From a virus, in IMG/VR virus record IMGVR_UViG_3300045049_000090, positions 1 through 37,905 of that record: a DNA stretch of 37,905 nt, one strand, 5' to 3'. The notes under the pieces are model-generated. The model ran no database searches, was not told where the DNA came from, and worked only from the letters and a program-made list of their open reading frames with translations. Each line of letters starts with the position of its first letter. The stretch's first letter is position 1. Positions 6,411 through 14,640 of this stretch are shown in pieces. Both the position numbers and the translations under genes were made by a program.

Positions 6411-6799
6411 ACAGCATCAAGAACGGTGGGCCGCGCGAGATCCAGCGCGTGCCCGAGCACACCACGGCCGATGTATTCGAAAACGCGATCCGTACGTTCG
6501 GGGTCGTCGCGGCGTGCGAGTGGTTCGGCCATGCACCGGAAAGCGAGTTCACGCGCGATACGGTTGCCGCGCTGATGGAGCGCGCGGCTACTGCGCGCGA
6601 ATCGTACCTGCTTGCAGCACTTCAAAAGGCCGAGCGTGCGCTTACCAAGCTGTCCGAAATCGATTGCGGATGCTCACCTTGCACCGGTTCTTGTCGTACC
6701 GGACGCGGCGCCGAGATTGAACTTGAGGGGCGGATGGACGCTGCAAATTCGGCGGCGATAGACGCACGCGCTGCGATCATGGCAGCACGGGAGGCATGA
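6407..6799 (+). CDS. Hypothetical early protein
   Basis: 130 residues, starting in an ATGA overlap with the preceding stop. Predominantly helical. A Cys cluster (CGCSPCTGSC) at about residues 86-95 could bind metal. It shares its last base with the ATG of the next small gene. No known family. Confidence 0.6.
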   Translation: MNSIKNGGPREIQRVPEHTTADVFENAIRTFGVVAACEWFGHAPESEFTRDTVAALMERAATARESYLLAALQKAERALTKLSEIDCGCSPCTGSCRTGRGAEIELEGRMDAANSAAIDARAAIMAAREA

Positions 6800-6918
6800 T
6801 GCGCGCCCCTCTCAACAGCCTTCCCGACTGGTTCCCGCTTGCGGTGATCGGAGTGCTTCTGCTGCTGGCCGGCGCCATTGCCCCGCCGCTCGAAATTCTG
6901 ATGGGGATTGCACGATGA
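6799..6918 (+). CDS. 39-residue membrane protein
   Basis: Start taken at the second of two tandem ATGs because GGAGG is 4 nt upstream of it and only 1 nt from the first. The peptide has one clear hydrophobic span (FPLAVIGVLLLLAGAIAPPL). It overlaps the next gene as ATGA. Function unknown. Confidence 0.5.
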   Translation: MRAPLNSLPDWFPLAVIGVLLLLAGAIAPPLEILMGIAR

Positions 6919-7283
6919 TCACGAAACATACGCCCGGCCCATGGACGAATCACGGCCGTATTACCGGACCTGGGCTGCCTCATTCCGCTATCGCGGCCGA
7001 GACGCTGATTGCGCGCGTCTTCTCGAAATATTTTGGAGATGTCGAGCAGGAAATCGCGAACGCGAACCTGATCTCCGCCGCGCCGGAGCTGCTCGAAGCG
7101 CTGGCGAAGATCGTCGATAGCGCAGAGCAACGCGCATTCGAAGACTGGCTTGCGAGCAATTCCCCGAGCCGTTGCGTCGAGCAAGTACAGGATCAGTGGG
7201 AACAAAGCTCCGAATTCGCTGATTTCTGTGAGGATTGGGAAATCGAACGTGCTGCAATCGCCAAGGCACGAGGCGAATCATGA
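6915..7283 (+). CDS. Phage hypothetical protein, TPGPW family, copy 2
   Basis: 122 residues. It begins with HTPGPWTNHG and has ANLISAAPELLEAL centrally, as in copy 1 at 6033-6410, so the two look like diverged duplicates. The C-terminal half is acidic and helical (FEDWLASNSP ... EDWEIERAAI). Overlaps both neighbours by ATGA. Confidence 0.65.
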   Translation: MITKHTPGPWTNHGRITGPGLPHSAIAAETLIARVFSKYFGDVEQEIANANLISAAPELLEALAKIVDSAEQRAFEDWLASNSPSRCVEQVQDQWEQSSEFADFCEDWEIERAAIAKARGES

Positions 7284-7447
7284 ACCCGATCACTTACCTG
7301 TGCGGCGCACTCGACCGCCTGTTCGAACGCCGGCCCATCACCGCGATGCTGCTCGCACTGGCAATCGCGTTCGCATGCGCGGTCGGCATCGCATATATCG
7401 GCGTTACGCCCGAGTCTCAGCAATTCCCGTATCGCACTACCACGTAG
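7280..7447 (+). CDS. 55-residue membrane protein
   Basis: The ATG at 7280 overlaps the upstream stop as ATGA. After a basic N-terminus (LDRLFERRP) comes one transmembrane segment (AMLLALAIAFACAVGIAYIG) and a short polar tail. Function unknown; it sits just before the recombination genes. Confidence 0.55.
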   Translation: MNPITYLCGALDRLFERRPITAMLLALAIAFACAVGIAYIGVTPESQQFPYRTTT

Positions 7448-7487
7448 TTCAACTTACGCCCGGCTTAGTCTCGGGCACGGAGAAATC

Positions 7488-8294
7488 ATGAGCAATATCG
7501 TTGCAAGCAACATGACCACCACTCTCGCGTCGAAGCTGGCGCAGCGTTTCGGCCTGGATGCGAATCCGGAAGTGCTGGATATCCTGAAGGCCACGGCGTT
7601 CAAGGGACAGGTGTCCGACGCGCAGATGAGCGCCCTGCTCGTCGTCGCGACGCAGTACTCGCTGAACCCGTTCACGAAGGAAATCTACGCCTTCCCGGAC
7701 CGCAACAATGGGATCGTGCCGGTCGTCGGTGTCGACGGCTGGGCTCGGATCATCAACGAGAACCCGCAGTTCGACGGGATGGAGTTCGCCCAGGACGACG
7801 AGCAATGCACCTGCACGATCTACCGAAAAGATCGCCATAGGCCGGTCGCCGTGACGGAATACATGTCCGAGTGCAAGCGTGACACCGGTCCGTGGAAATC
7901 CCACCCGAAGCGCATGCTGCGCCACAAAGCAATGATCCAGTGCGCACGCATGGCGTTCGGCTATACGGGCATCTATGACCAGGACGAGGCCGAGCGCATC
8001 GTGGACATGGGATCAGCCCAAGAGGTGCGTCGATCGGCCGTCGAAACGGCTCAGGCTGCCCGTCCTACCGCGGAGCGCACCGAGCGCCATGAAGTGCTGA
8101 TTACCGAACTGGAATTCATCGCCAAGGAAGGCGGTCAAGACGCGCTGGCAAAGGCATGGGGCGGTGGCGTTCTGCCGAATGGTGATGCCCTCTCGGCTCA
8201 GGACCGGAAAGCCATCGGCGCGGACGAGCTTGCACGCCTCAAGGAAATGGCTGGCACCGAAGATGTGAACTTCACGGAGACGCGCGATGAGTGA
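7488..8294 (+). CDS. bet: Single-strand annealing recombinase, Bet/RecT type
   Basis: 268 residues; GGAG lies 5 nt before the ATG. It matches the phage Bet family of annealing proteins. Visible signatures are the early LKATAFKG, the core YSLNPFTKEIYAFPDR, PVVGVDGWARIINENPQFDG and HKAMIQCARMAFGYTGIYD. It pairs single strands made by the partner exonuclease encoded next, with an 8-nt overlap. A Red-like set for end-joining, concatemer formation and genetic exchange. Confidence 0.93.
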   Translation: MSNIVASNMTTTLASKLAQRFGLDANPEVLDILKATAFKGQVSDAQMSALLVVATQYSLNPFTKEIYAFPDRNNGIVPVVGVDGWARIINENPQFDGMEFAQDDEQCTCTIYRKDRHRPVAVTEYMSECKRDTGPWKSHPKRMLRHKAMIQCARMAFGYTGIYDQDEAERIVDMGSAQEVRRSAVETAQAARPTAERTERHEVLITELEFIAKEGGQDALAKAWGGGVLPNGDALSAQDRKAIGADELARLKEMAGTEDVNFTETRDE

Positions 8295-8913
8295 CGTTAT
8301 CGAACAGCGCACCGATGAATGGCGGCTGGTACGTGCCGGCAAGATCACCGCTTCGCGCTTTGCTGATGTGATCGATGTCACCAAGGCGGGAAAACCTACC
8401 GCGGCACGCTCGAAATACCTGCGTGAAATCGTGTTCGAGCGCATCTCGCAGGCTCCGAAACATGAAGTTGGAGGCCAAGCGCTTCGCTGGGGAACGGATG
8501 TGGAATCGTTCGCCCGCGAGGCGTTCGAGCTTGAGACCGGGATGATCGTGACGCCGGGACAGTTCGTACTCCATCCGGACTATCCGTTCATCGGCTGCTC
8601 GCCTGATGGCCTGATCGGAACTGATGGCGGATATGAATCCAAGTGCCCCATGGACGAAGCCGTGCACATCAACACGTGGCTGTCCGGAATGCCCGAGAAT
8701 CATGTCCCGCAGGTGCAGGGCTGCATGCTCGTCACGGGTCGCGACTGGTGGGAATTCGTTTCCTACGATCCTCGTGTCGCAGAACGCTTCCGGCTCTACC
8801 ACCAGTGTATACAGCGCGACGACGACTTCATTGACATGCGTCTGCTTCCCGAATTGCTTAAGTTCGAAGAGGAAGTGAACGCGATGATTGCTCAACTCGA
8901 AGCCAAGGTCTGA
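8287..8913 (+). CDS. YqaJ/lambda-exonuclease-type recombinase nuclease
   Basis: 208 residues, GGAG 7 nt upstream of the ATG. Family marks in order: QRTDEWRLVRAGKITASRF, GTDVESFARE, and the nuclease core CSPDGLIG followed by YESKCP (Asp, then Glu-x-Lys), then a late QVQGCMLVTGRDWWEFVSYD. It is the 5'-3' resecting partner of the Bet protein and overlaps it. Typical length for the family. Confidence 0.92.
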   Translation: MSDVIEQRTDEWRLVRAGKITASRFADVIDVTKAGKPTAARSKYLREIVFERISQAPKHEVGGQALRWGTDVESFAREAFELETGMIVTPGQFVLHPDYPFIGCSPDGLIGTDGGYESKCPMDEAVHINTWLSGMPENHVPQVQGCMLVTGRDWWEFVSYDPRVAERFRLYHQCIQRDDDFIDMRLLPELLKFEEEVNAMIAQLEAKV

Positions 8914-8915
8914 TT

Positions 8916-9302
8916 ATGAAAGTCTTCGTTCTCCGGGACCCGCAGCATGCCCACTCGCTCGTCTCGTTTCTGAAGGCCAACGCTGGCCCTCAGGCGGCTT
9001 GCGGAAAGCCCCTGATGGTCACGGTGGACGAATATCACGCGAAACGCAGCAGCGAGCAGAACCGCCTTCTCTGGGCGCTCCTGACCGAGATTGCAGAACA
9101 GGTTGAGTTGGAAGGCAAGCGGTTCGCCAAGGAAGCTTGGTACGCCCACTACCTCGACCTCTACGCGCCCAAGCAGGAAGGTCCGCGCGGACTGGTTCCA
9201 GTTGGATCGAGCCAGATGACGAAAGAACAGTTCGCCAATTTTGTGACACGCATCGAGTGCCATGCAGTGCAGGAACTCGGCGTGGAATTTGCAGCGATTT
9301 AG
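8916..9302 (+). CDS. ninB: NinB/Orf-like recombination mediator
   Basis: 128 residues starting 2 nt after the exonuclease stop. It matches NinB: KRSSEQNRLLWALLTEIAEQ, the AKEAWYAHYLDL segment, and C-terminal MTKEQFANFVTRIECHAVQE. Lambda Orf/NinB binds single-stranded DNA and SSB and can replace RecFOR functions. It completes a Red-style trio. Confidence 0.88.
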   Translation: MKVFVLRDPQHAHSLVSFLKANAGPQAACGKPLMVTVDEYHAKRSSEQNRLLWALLTEIAEQVELEGKRFAKEAWYAHYLDLYAPKQEGPRGLVPVGSSQMTKEQFANFVTRIECHAVQELGVEFAAI

Positions 9303-9316
9303 CGTCGCCCCCGTTT

Positions 9317-9344
9317 GGGCGGCTAGTACAGCGCCCGACTTTTT
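9317..9344 (+). terminator. Possible weak terminator after ninB
   Basis: A 5-bp GGGCG/CGCCC stem with a 10-nt loop is followed 3 nt later by TTTTT. The stem is short, so partial termination or attenuation at most. Confidence 0.3.
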
Positions 9345-9381
9345 ACCCCTGATGCTGATGCAACGAATTGAGGATGCGACC

Positions 9382-9696
9382 ATGAGGCAGCAATTTTCGC
9401 TTTTCGAGGGCGATGCGCCGTTTTCTCCGTGCCGCGGCGATTTGCCGGCAATCAGGCCGGCGAACATGCGCACCTCCCATGGGATGCACGATCCGAAGTA
9501 TCGACACGGCTACTCCGTTTCGGCCGCCTGGTGCGTCGAAGAAACGCATGCAGACGACCACAACGTTCGTGTGTCTGGTGGCGGCATGGACGCGCCCGAG
9601 GAAATTCCGGTGGGATCCGTGAAGGCCTGTTTCTGGGATGGGCGGTTGACAGGGCTAATTCAGCGCACGGTTAGCCGCGAAAAGCGGCGCCGCTGA
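9382..9696 (+). CDS. Hypothetical early protein
   Basis: 104 residues from the ATG at 9382, with GAGG 8 nt upstream; the longer frame upstream has no start signal. Begins MRQQFSLFEGDAPFSPCRGD and contains a Gly/Met segment (VRVSGGGMDAPEEIPVGSV). C-terminus basic. No recognised domain. Confidence 0.5.
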   Translation: MRQQFSLFEGDAPFSPCRGDLPAIRPANMRTSHGMHDPKYRHGYSVSAAWCVEETHADDHNVRVSGGGMDAPEEIPVGSVKACFWDGRLTGLIQRTVSREKRRR

Positions 9697-9749
9697 TCAC
9701 TCTTATCTCTCTGCACGCTCTTTTTAACTGATTGGGGAAATAGAGACAA

Positions 9750-10319
9750 ATGAACACCACCGATAAGAGCCGCGCTGATGCGCTGACGGCTAGTGCTCAC
9801 GTGTTTGCGTTCTACCGGTTCATGTTCGACTACGACCCAGAAACCGGAGTGCTGACCAGGAAGAAGACGCCGGACTCGCATGGCAGATTTCGCGATTGCG
9901 ACTACATCGTGAAGTCGACCAACGGGAAAGGCTACCTGATCGTCCGCGTCAACGGAAGAAATCGGCGCGTCCATCGGCTTGTTTGGGAAATGCATTACAG
10001 CGTCGACGCCCCCGAAATTTTGGACCACGACAACCATATCCGAAGCGACAACCGGATCATCAATCTTCGACCTGCAACGCAGTGCGGAAACAATCAGAAC
10101 GCCCATAGGAAGCCTGGCTCAACTTGCCAGTACCGCGGCGTGCGCTTCGAGCGTCATGTCGGCAAGTACCGCGCATCGATCACGGTCGGCGGGAAGTACA
10201 TCAACCTCGGGCTGCATACCGATCCGGCCGTCTGCGCCCACCGATATAACCGAGCCGCCATCGTTCTGCATGGCGAGTTTGCAATCCTGAACGCAGTGCG
10301 CGGAGTCCATGATGAGTGA
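9750..10319 (+). CDS. HNH endonuclease with AP2 DNA-binding domain
   Basis: 189 residues. The N-terminal half contains the HNH-type core: RRVHRLVWEMHY, then EILDHDNHIRSDNRIINLRP, which includes the DH and N ligands. The C-terminal half is an AP2-like domain (YRGVRFERHVGKYRASITVG). This architecture is typical of phage homing endonucleases. It lies as a free-standing gene between ninB-side and accessory genes and overlaps the next gene by 8 nt. Confidence 0.88.
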   Translation: MNTTDKSRADALTASAHVFAFYRFMFDYDPETGVLTRKKTPDSHGRFRDCDYIVKSTNGKGYLIVRVNGRNRRVHRLVWEMHYSVDAPEILDHDNHIRSDNRIINLRPATQCGNNQNAHRKPGSTCQYRGVRFERHVGKYRASITVGGKYINLGLHTDPAVCAHRYNRAAIVLHGEFAILNAVRGVHDE

Positions 10320-11343
10320 ACAACCGAAGAATCAGCAGCCCGCAGCAGCGCCGATCGATGAGCCGCTGTGGGACAGCAAAGGCAATGTGATCCACGAGGC
10401 CGTCGACAGACTCGGTGCCGCTCGCGCACCCTCGCCGGCGGACGAGCGGGCGGCGTTCGTGAAACTGATGGGCTACGACCGTCCTGAGACGGAAGGTGTT
10501 GCTGTGGACGTGTGGGACAGCCAACGCACGACGTGGCTCGAAGCGCTTGCCTTTGCCCGCGCCGCATCTGCCAACGAGACGGGGGCGCAAGGGGCGCCGC
10601 GGTACGCGGAATGGCTGCATCTGCGCGCGCATGGTGAGTGGCCGAACGGCGTGCCAGAGTGGGCGCGCGACTATACCGGCCGCATGAACGATTTCACGGC
10701 CGCTACCGCCGTAATCGAGGAACTCGCGGCGCTTGCGTCGCGTGCGCCCGCGCAGGCGGCGGAACCGGTGGCGGTCGTAAGAGTCGGCAACTTGCCGCAC
10801 GGGCCGTTTAGCTTCGACACGACTCCGCATGGCGTCGATACGCTGTCTACTGGGTTGCACAAACTCTATACGGTCCCTGCGCAAGCGGAAGCGTTAGTGA
10901 CGACTTCGAGCGGATGGCAACTGGTTCCTGTTGATCCGACGATCGAGATGTGCGACGTGATGCGCGTCGCAGTTAATGGTGGATGGTCCGATTCAATGGT
11001 CTGGGCGAAAGCGCTTGCCGCCGCCCCGCAGCATCGCGCGCAGGCGGACGCTCTTCCCGAAATCGACCCTCCGCAGGCTGGCGGCAACAAAGGTCGACTG
11101 CCGGCGCTCGCCCGGACACGTGAAGGCGGCAACCTCTACTCGCTCGGATACAACCGCGGACTCAAGAAGGGTCGCGATGAGGCCGCGCAGCCAGCCGCTC
11201 GGGAGGGGCTGACGGACGAGCAGCGCGAGGCGGTCGAGTTCGTCATCGGCTGGTGCGAGCAGTGCACGCTCGCGGACAACCCGTATCGAGCGCACATCAC
11301 GGCTTTGCGCGCCCTTCTCCAAGGAGCCAACCATGCCGAATGA
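10312..11343 (+). CDS. Large hypothetical accessory protein
   Basis: 343 residues. The second of two tandem ATGs was chosen because GGAG is 6 nt upstream of it. Ala/Pro-rich and composed of patches seen in other phage accessory proteins: a short region EWLHLRAHGEWPNGVPEW, linkers, and VDPTIEMCDVMRVAVNGGW, then GLTDEQREAVEFVIGWC. The modular look suggests a mosaic of small domains. No catalytic motif seen. Overlaps the next gene by 11 nt. Confidence 0.6.
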   Translation: MSEQPKNQQPAAAPIDEPLWDSKGNVIHEAVDRLGAARAPSPADERAAFVKLMGYDRPETEGVAVDVWDSQRTTWLEALAFARAASANETGAQGAPRYAEWLHLRAHGEWPNGVPEWARDYTGRMNDFTAATAVIEELAALASRAPAQAAEPVAVVRVGNLPHGPFSFDTTPHGVDTLSTGLHKLYTVPAQAEALVTTSSGWQLVPVDPTIEMCDVMRVAVNGGWSDSMVWAKALAAAPQHRAQADALPEIDPPQAGGNKGRLPALARTREGGNLYSLGYNRGLKKGRDEAAQPAAREGLTDEQREAVEFVIGWCEQCTLADNPYRAHITALRALLQGANHAE

Positions 11344-11740
11344 AAACGTGCTGACCGCTGCCGACCGCGCCACGATCATGGACGCCTGCCAGAGCATTTC
11401 GCGCAGCGCCTACGCGTTGAGGGACTGTCACACCGTCGACGGCGACTGGGGCGACGATCTGGACGCGAAGGCATGCTACGACGCCGAACTGCAGTTGCTC
11501 GAGCGCCTGACCGCGCTGCTATCCCATCCGGGCCAGCCGGAGCCGCGCGCCGAGGTGACGTGGGAAGAAGTGAATCGTCTTCGTGAAATAGCTCGGCTGA
11601 TCGGTTCCATATTTGTGCATGGCAACTTCAAAGCGGAGACGCACAACGAACGTGAGCTGGAAAAGCTACTCAGAGAACAGGGCTGCTTCTTCGAAACGCT
11701 CGCTGATTACGACGCCGCCCGCGCAGGAGAAGCATCATGA
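11333..11740 (+). CDS. Hypothetical accessory protein
   Basis: 135 residues; AAGGAG lies just upstream of the ATG. Mostly helical and acidic, with the segment LLEQ-like ELEKLLREQGCFFETLADYD near the end. Overlaps the next gene as ATGA. No family recognised. Confidence 0.6.
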   Translation: MPNENVLTAADRATIMDACQSISRSAYALRDCHTVDGDWGDDLDAKACYDAELQLLERLTALLSHPGQPEPRAEVTWEEVNRLREIARLIGSIFVHGNFKAETHNERELEKLLREQGCFFETLADYDAARAGEAS

Positions 11741-11889
11741 AACACCCCGAATACATCGTGATCCGCGTCAAGCGTCCGGAGGACTATGACGACGTGTGCG
11801 CTGAACTGGTCGCCGAGGACTTTCTCGCTACCCATGACAACGGCCACTGGGAGTACGAGGTAGCCGACGATTCTGGAGAAGCATCATGA
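11737..11889 (+). CDS. 50-residue acidic protein
   Basis: Starts in an ATGA overlap with the previous stop and itself ends in an ATGA overlap with the next. MKHPEYIVIRVKRPEDYDDV suggests a small beta-alpha fold, and the C-terminus is acidic. Function unknown. Confidence 0.55.
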   Translation: MKHPEYIVIRVKRPEDYDDVCAELVAEDFLATHDNGHWEYEVADDSGEAS

Positions 11890-12185
11890 CCCAGCCGATT
11901 CTGTCGCGCGAGGAAGTACTCAAGATCGTCCGCAAGAAGCTGAAGGAGAACAACGACCGGGACAAGCTGTCGTCGGATGTGTTCATGAAGCTGTATGCGG
12001 AATTCGAAGCCGCCATTCTGGAGAAGGTTTGCGGGGAGCCGGTGGCTTGGTTCGTTGAGGGTTCGCGCACGTTCGTCGATCGTGCATACACATCCGAATC
12101 CACAGCCGATAGTCATATTGCTGATCGAGGTGAGGACGGTAGCCGGAAGGTTCCGCTCTACGCCATCAACCGGAGCAAATCATGA
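11886..12185 (+). CDS. Hypothetical accessory protein
   Basis: 99 residues. N-terminal helix (SREEVLKIVRKKLKENN) followed by the segment GEPVAWFVEGSRTFVDRAYT, which resembles a short domain repeated in many phage accessory proteins beginning EPVAW. Coupled to both neighbours by ATGA. Confidence 0.6.
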   Translation: MTQPILSREEVLKIVRKKLKENNDRDKLSSDVFMKLYAEFEAAILEKVCGEPVAWFVEGSRTFVDRAYTSESTADSHIADRGEDGSRKVPLYAINRSKS

Positions 12186-12379
12186 GCACGAAACCGAAGG
12201 TTCTGATCGAAGTAATCGCCGGCCGAGCTGGTCATTGCCTCTCCATCGGAGACGACTCAACCGGCTATCGGCTCGCCGGCCCGAAGCCTTGGGGCGGTGG
12301 AAATGTGGTGCACAGGTTCGAAGTCGACCCCGACGAACTGCGTCATGAACTCGACCGCTTGACGAAGAGCCAATCATGA
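12182..12379 (+). CDS. Hypothetical accessory protein
   Basis: 65 residues; beta-rich start (KPKVLIEVIAGRAGHCLSIG) and a helical end (VDPDELRHELDRLTKSQ). ATGA overlaps on both sides. Similar small proteins accompany EPVAW-type genes in phages; function unknown. Confidence 0.55.
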   Translation: MSTKPKVLIEVIAGRAGHCLSIGDDSTGYRLAGPKPWGGGNVVHRFEVDPDELRHELDRLTKSQS

Positions 12380-12636
12380 AGATCACCGATGACATGCTGA
12401 CGGAGGAATTCCCGCCGCACATCAAGCCGGTTTATGTCGGAGTCTATCCGGCATCGATGCTGGTCGAAACGGATCGATTCGGCACTTGCGATCTGGAAAT
12501 AGGCTTTGCCAAATGGGACGGTCAGCGATGGTGTGCGATGCGCGGCGACGTTAGGTCGGCGAACGCCGTACCGTCAGGTAAGGCTGCATCGCAAGCCAAG
12601 TCTTGGCGCGGACTCAAGGAGAAGCACCATGGATGA
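12376..12636 (+). CDS. Hypothetical accessory protein
   Basis: 86 residues. A central FAKWDGQRWCAM motif is a short pattern found in several phage hypotheticals. Starts in an ATGA overlap and ends 8 nt inside the next gene. Confidence 0.55.
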   Translation: MKITDDMLTEEFPPHIKPVYVGVYPASMLVETDRFGTCDLEIGFAKWDGQRWCAMRGDVRSANAVPSGKAASQAKSWRGLKEKHHG

Positions 12637-13063
12637 GCGCGAGATGTTCGAGAAGTACGCCTATCAGATGGGCAAGCGAGATTTCGAGCAAAACGAATTT
12701 GGCGACTATCGCAACCCGTTCACGCAAGAGCCGTGGAATTTCTGGCGCGCTTCTCGCGAGGCACTGGAATCCGCTCGCCGCACCACGCCCGACAGGGAGT
12801 GCGAGTGGAAGTGCGACGACATAGACAGCGGCACTTGGGAATCATGCTGCGGCGAAATTTGGACATTCACCGACGGCGGCCCGGTCGAAAACCGGATGCT
12901 GTTCTGCCATCGGTGCGGCGGCAAGATCAAGACCGCCCGCACAAGCGATCAGAACCAATGCGACGGATGCGCGATCAGCGCGCCACTGACTGTTCGAGGC
13001 AATCACGCAATGCCGGACGGAGGCTTCATGGGGTGCACGAGAGACAGGTACAAGGGAGGCTGA
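12629..13063 (+). CDS. Zinc-ribbon-like hypothetical protein
   Basis: 144 residues from the ATG at 12629, with AAGGAG 7 nt upstream. The middle carries CEWKCDD ... ESCCGEIW ... FCHRCGGKI, a spacing suggestive of a zinc ribbon, and the tail has CDGCAIS. The first 45 residues are helical and acidic. Function unknown; nucleic-acid or protein binding is possible. Confidence 0.6.
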   Translation: MDEREMFEKYAYQMGKRDFEQNEFGDYRNPFTQEPWNFWRASREALESARRTTPDRECEWKCDDIDSGTWESCCGEIWTFTDGGPVENRMLFCHRCGGKIKTARTSDQNQCDGCAISAPLTVRGNHAMPDGGFMGCTRDRYKGG

Positions 13064-13064
13064 C

Positions 13065-13718
13065 GTGATCGACACCGAGAAGATGAAAGCGCTGGCGGCC
13101 GATCTGCGCAAATGCAGCAGCGGCCGCTACAAGTGGTACGCGATGGGCGGTGACGAAACCTCGTACTTCATGGACTTCGACTGGGGCTATGACGCTGACC
13201 GCTGGTTCAGCGACCAGCAGAAGTCCAGATCAGCATGGATCGAGCAAGAAGGCATCCACATCGTCAAGAAGCTGTTCCAGACCGAATTGGAAACGAACGC
13301 ATCAGAAGCCGCCGACGCCATCGACACCTTGCTCGCCGCTCTCGACCAGAACCGCATCGACCAACTGGAAGCACAGGGTGCATTCGAGGAACTGGATCGC
13401 GAGAACGGTGGCCTCCGCGCGGCCCGGCTTGCCTACGCCAGCGAGTTGCCGCCCGACGCTGAAGGGCTGCCAGATGTCGGTAACGTGCACGCGAACATCC
13501 GCAAGCTCAAAGCCGCTCTCGAAGCCGCTGCTGCGGATAAGCGGGATGCGGAGCGGTATCGGTACATTCGAGCGTATTACACGCGAGTGGTTTTCATGCA
13601 AGAGGAAGGCGATGAGATTGATCTGCGGGCGATTGGTGAGATCGGCGATGCATACGAAATCCAAGTGCTTGATCAGGCCGTAGACGCTGCCCTCTCCCAA
13701 CGCCAGGAGGAATCGTGA
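13065..13718 (+). CDS. Hypothetical accessory protein with helical core
   Basis: 217 residues from a GTG at 13065, with GGAGG 5 nt upstream. N-terminal domain with Trp/Asp-rich residues (YKWYAMGGDETSYFMDFDWG), then long helices (LLAALDQNRIDQLEAQGAFE) and a C-terminal domain beginning KRDAERYRYIR, a motif shared by many phage hypotheticals. Overlaps the next gene as GTGA. Confidence 0.6.
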   Translation: MIDTEKMKALAADLRKCSSGRYKWYAMGGDETSYFMDFDWGYDADRWFSDQQKSRSAWIEQEGIHIVKKLFQTELETNASEAADAIDTLLAALDQNRIDQLEAQGAFEELDRENGGLRAARLAYASELPPDAEGLPDVGNVHANIRKLKAALEAAAADKRDAERYRYIRAYYTRVVFMQEEGDEIDLRAIGEIGDAYEIQVLDQAVDAALSQRQEES

Positions 13719-13870
13719 GCGAAGAAGAAACAAAGCGTTTCTTGGCGCAATTCGAAAAAGCGAAGAAAGAGTTCGCATCGTGGCCGGAATGGATGCGCAG
13801 GGAAGCACGACAAGTCGCCGCAACATTCCCGGTGTCCCGCGCCCCTGCTAGTGAGGGAGAACAGAAATGA
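13715..13870 (+). CDS. 51-residue basic-acidic helical protein
   Basis: GTG start with AGGAGG 4 nt upstream, overlapping the previous stop. Highly charged (SEEETKRFLAQFEKAKKEFA), with WPEWMRREARQVAATF next. Overlaps the following gene as ATGA. Small proteins of this pattern are common just upstream of ABA-sandwich genes. Confidence 0.55.
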   Translation: MSEEETKRFLAQFEKAKKEFASWPEWMRREARQVAATFPVSRAPASEGEQK

Positions 13871-14193
13871 CCGACAAAGAGATGCTTGAACTTGCTGCGA
13901 AGGCAGCGGGAATCACGATTGGATGGAAGAATAATATCCCATATACCGGCATGGGAAGTTATATGCCCATTGCGTGGAATCCTCTGTTTGATGACGGCGA
14001 TGCGTTGCGGCTGGCGGTGAAACTAAGTATGCAGTTGGATATTAGCGCGTCCGGCTGCTTGGTATATCTCAGCAATAGTGAGGCTCCAATTGGAACCTGT
14101 GCCTATTCGGAGACGCGTGATATTGAAGCAGCCACGCGCCGCGCCATCGTCCGTGCAGCAGCAGAGATTGGGAAGCGTGGAGAACAGAAATGA
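13867..14193 (+). CDS. Phage ABA-sandwich domain protein
   Basis: 108 residues. LELAAKAAGITIG at the start, WNPLFDDGDALRLAVKLSMQ in the middle and ATRRAIVRAAAEIGK at the end are the hallmarks of the phage ABA sandwich family (small early proteins of unknown role). Overlaps both neighbours. Confidence 0.75.
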   Translation: MTDKEMLELAAKAAGITIGWKNNIPYTGMGSYMPIAWNPLFDDGDALRLAVKLSMQLDISASGCLVYLSNSEAPIGTCAYSETRDIEAATRRAIVRAAAEIGKRGEQK

Positions 14194-14384
14194 ACACACG
14201 CGATATAGCAAACAAACTTTTTGCATATGCCGCCCTTCTTGAGTCCGAGAAGAACCGTGCCAGCGCCATGTATCAAATCACCGGATCTGATTCCGCTTCG
14301 GAGTTAATGAATCGGCTAGCATCAGAGTTAGATGAGATTCACAACATGGCAAATGAACTATGGGACAAGAAGGAATCAATTTGA
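14190..14384 (+). CDS. 64-residue helical hypothetical protein
   Basis: Starts in an ATGA overlap. Almost wholly helical (DIANKLFAYAALLESEKNRA; LMNRLASELDEIHNMANELW). AT-richer than the upstream genes. No family recognised. Confidence 0.5.
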   Translation: MNTRDIANKLFAYAALLESEKNRASAMYQITGSDSASELMNRLASELDEIHNMANELWDKKESI

Positions 14385-14428
14385 CGTGGATGCACTGCAA
14401 CGGATACTAGAGATCAGCTGGAGGTACC

Positions 14429-14638
14429 TTGGACTGCATGTTTCTCACCGACCAAGAGTTGACAGAACTCACCGGGAAGCGCCAGAACGCTGCACGCATC
14501 CGTGTCCTCAACAGCATGGGTGTGCAGCACAAGATCCGTCCGGACGGCTCGATTGCCGTCCTGCGAGCGCATGTCGAGCGAATCTTTGGCGAGAAGAAAG
14601 CGAATCCTAAAATGGAATGGCAGCCTGCCTGGAACTGA
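14429..14638 (+). CDS. DUF4224 protein, possible excisionase-like partner of the integrase
   Basis: 69 residues from a TTG, 4 nt after GGAGG; an ATG at 14438 is a possible alternative (66 residues). FLTDQELTELTGKRQNAARI followed by RVLNSMGVQHKIRPDGSIAV is the DUF4224 pattern, a small helix-turn-helix-like domain usually encoded directly before phage integrases. A recombination-directionality or DNA-binding role is plausible by position only. Confidence 0.75.
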   Translation: MDCMFLTDQELTELTGKRQNAARIRVLNSMGVQHKIRPDGSIAVLRAHVERIFGEKKANPKMEWQPAWN

Positions 14639-14640
14639 TC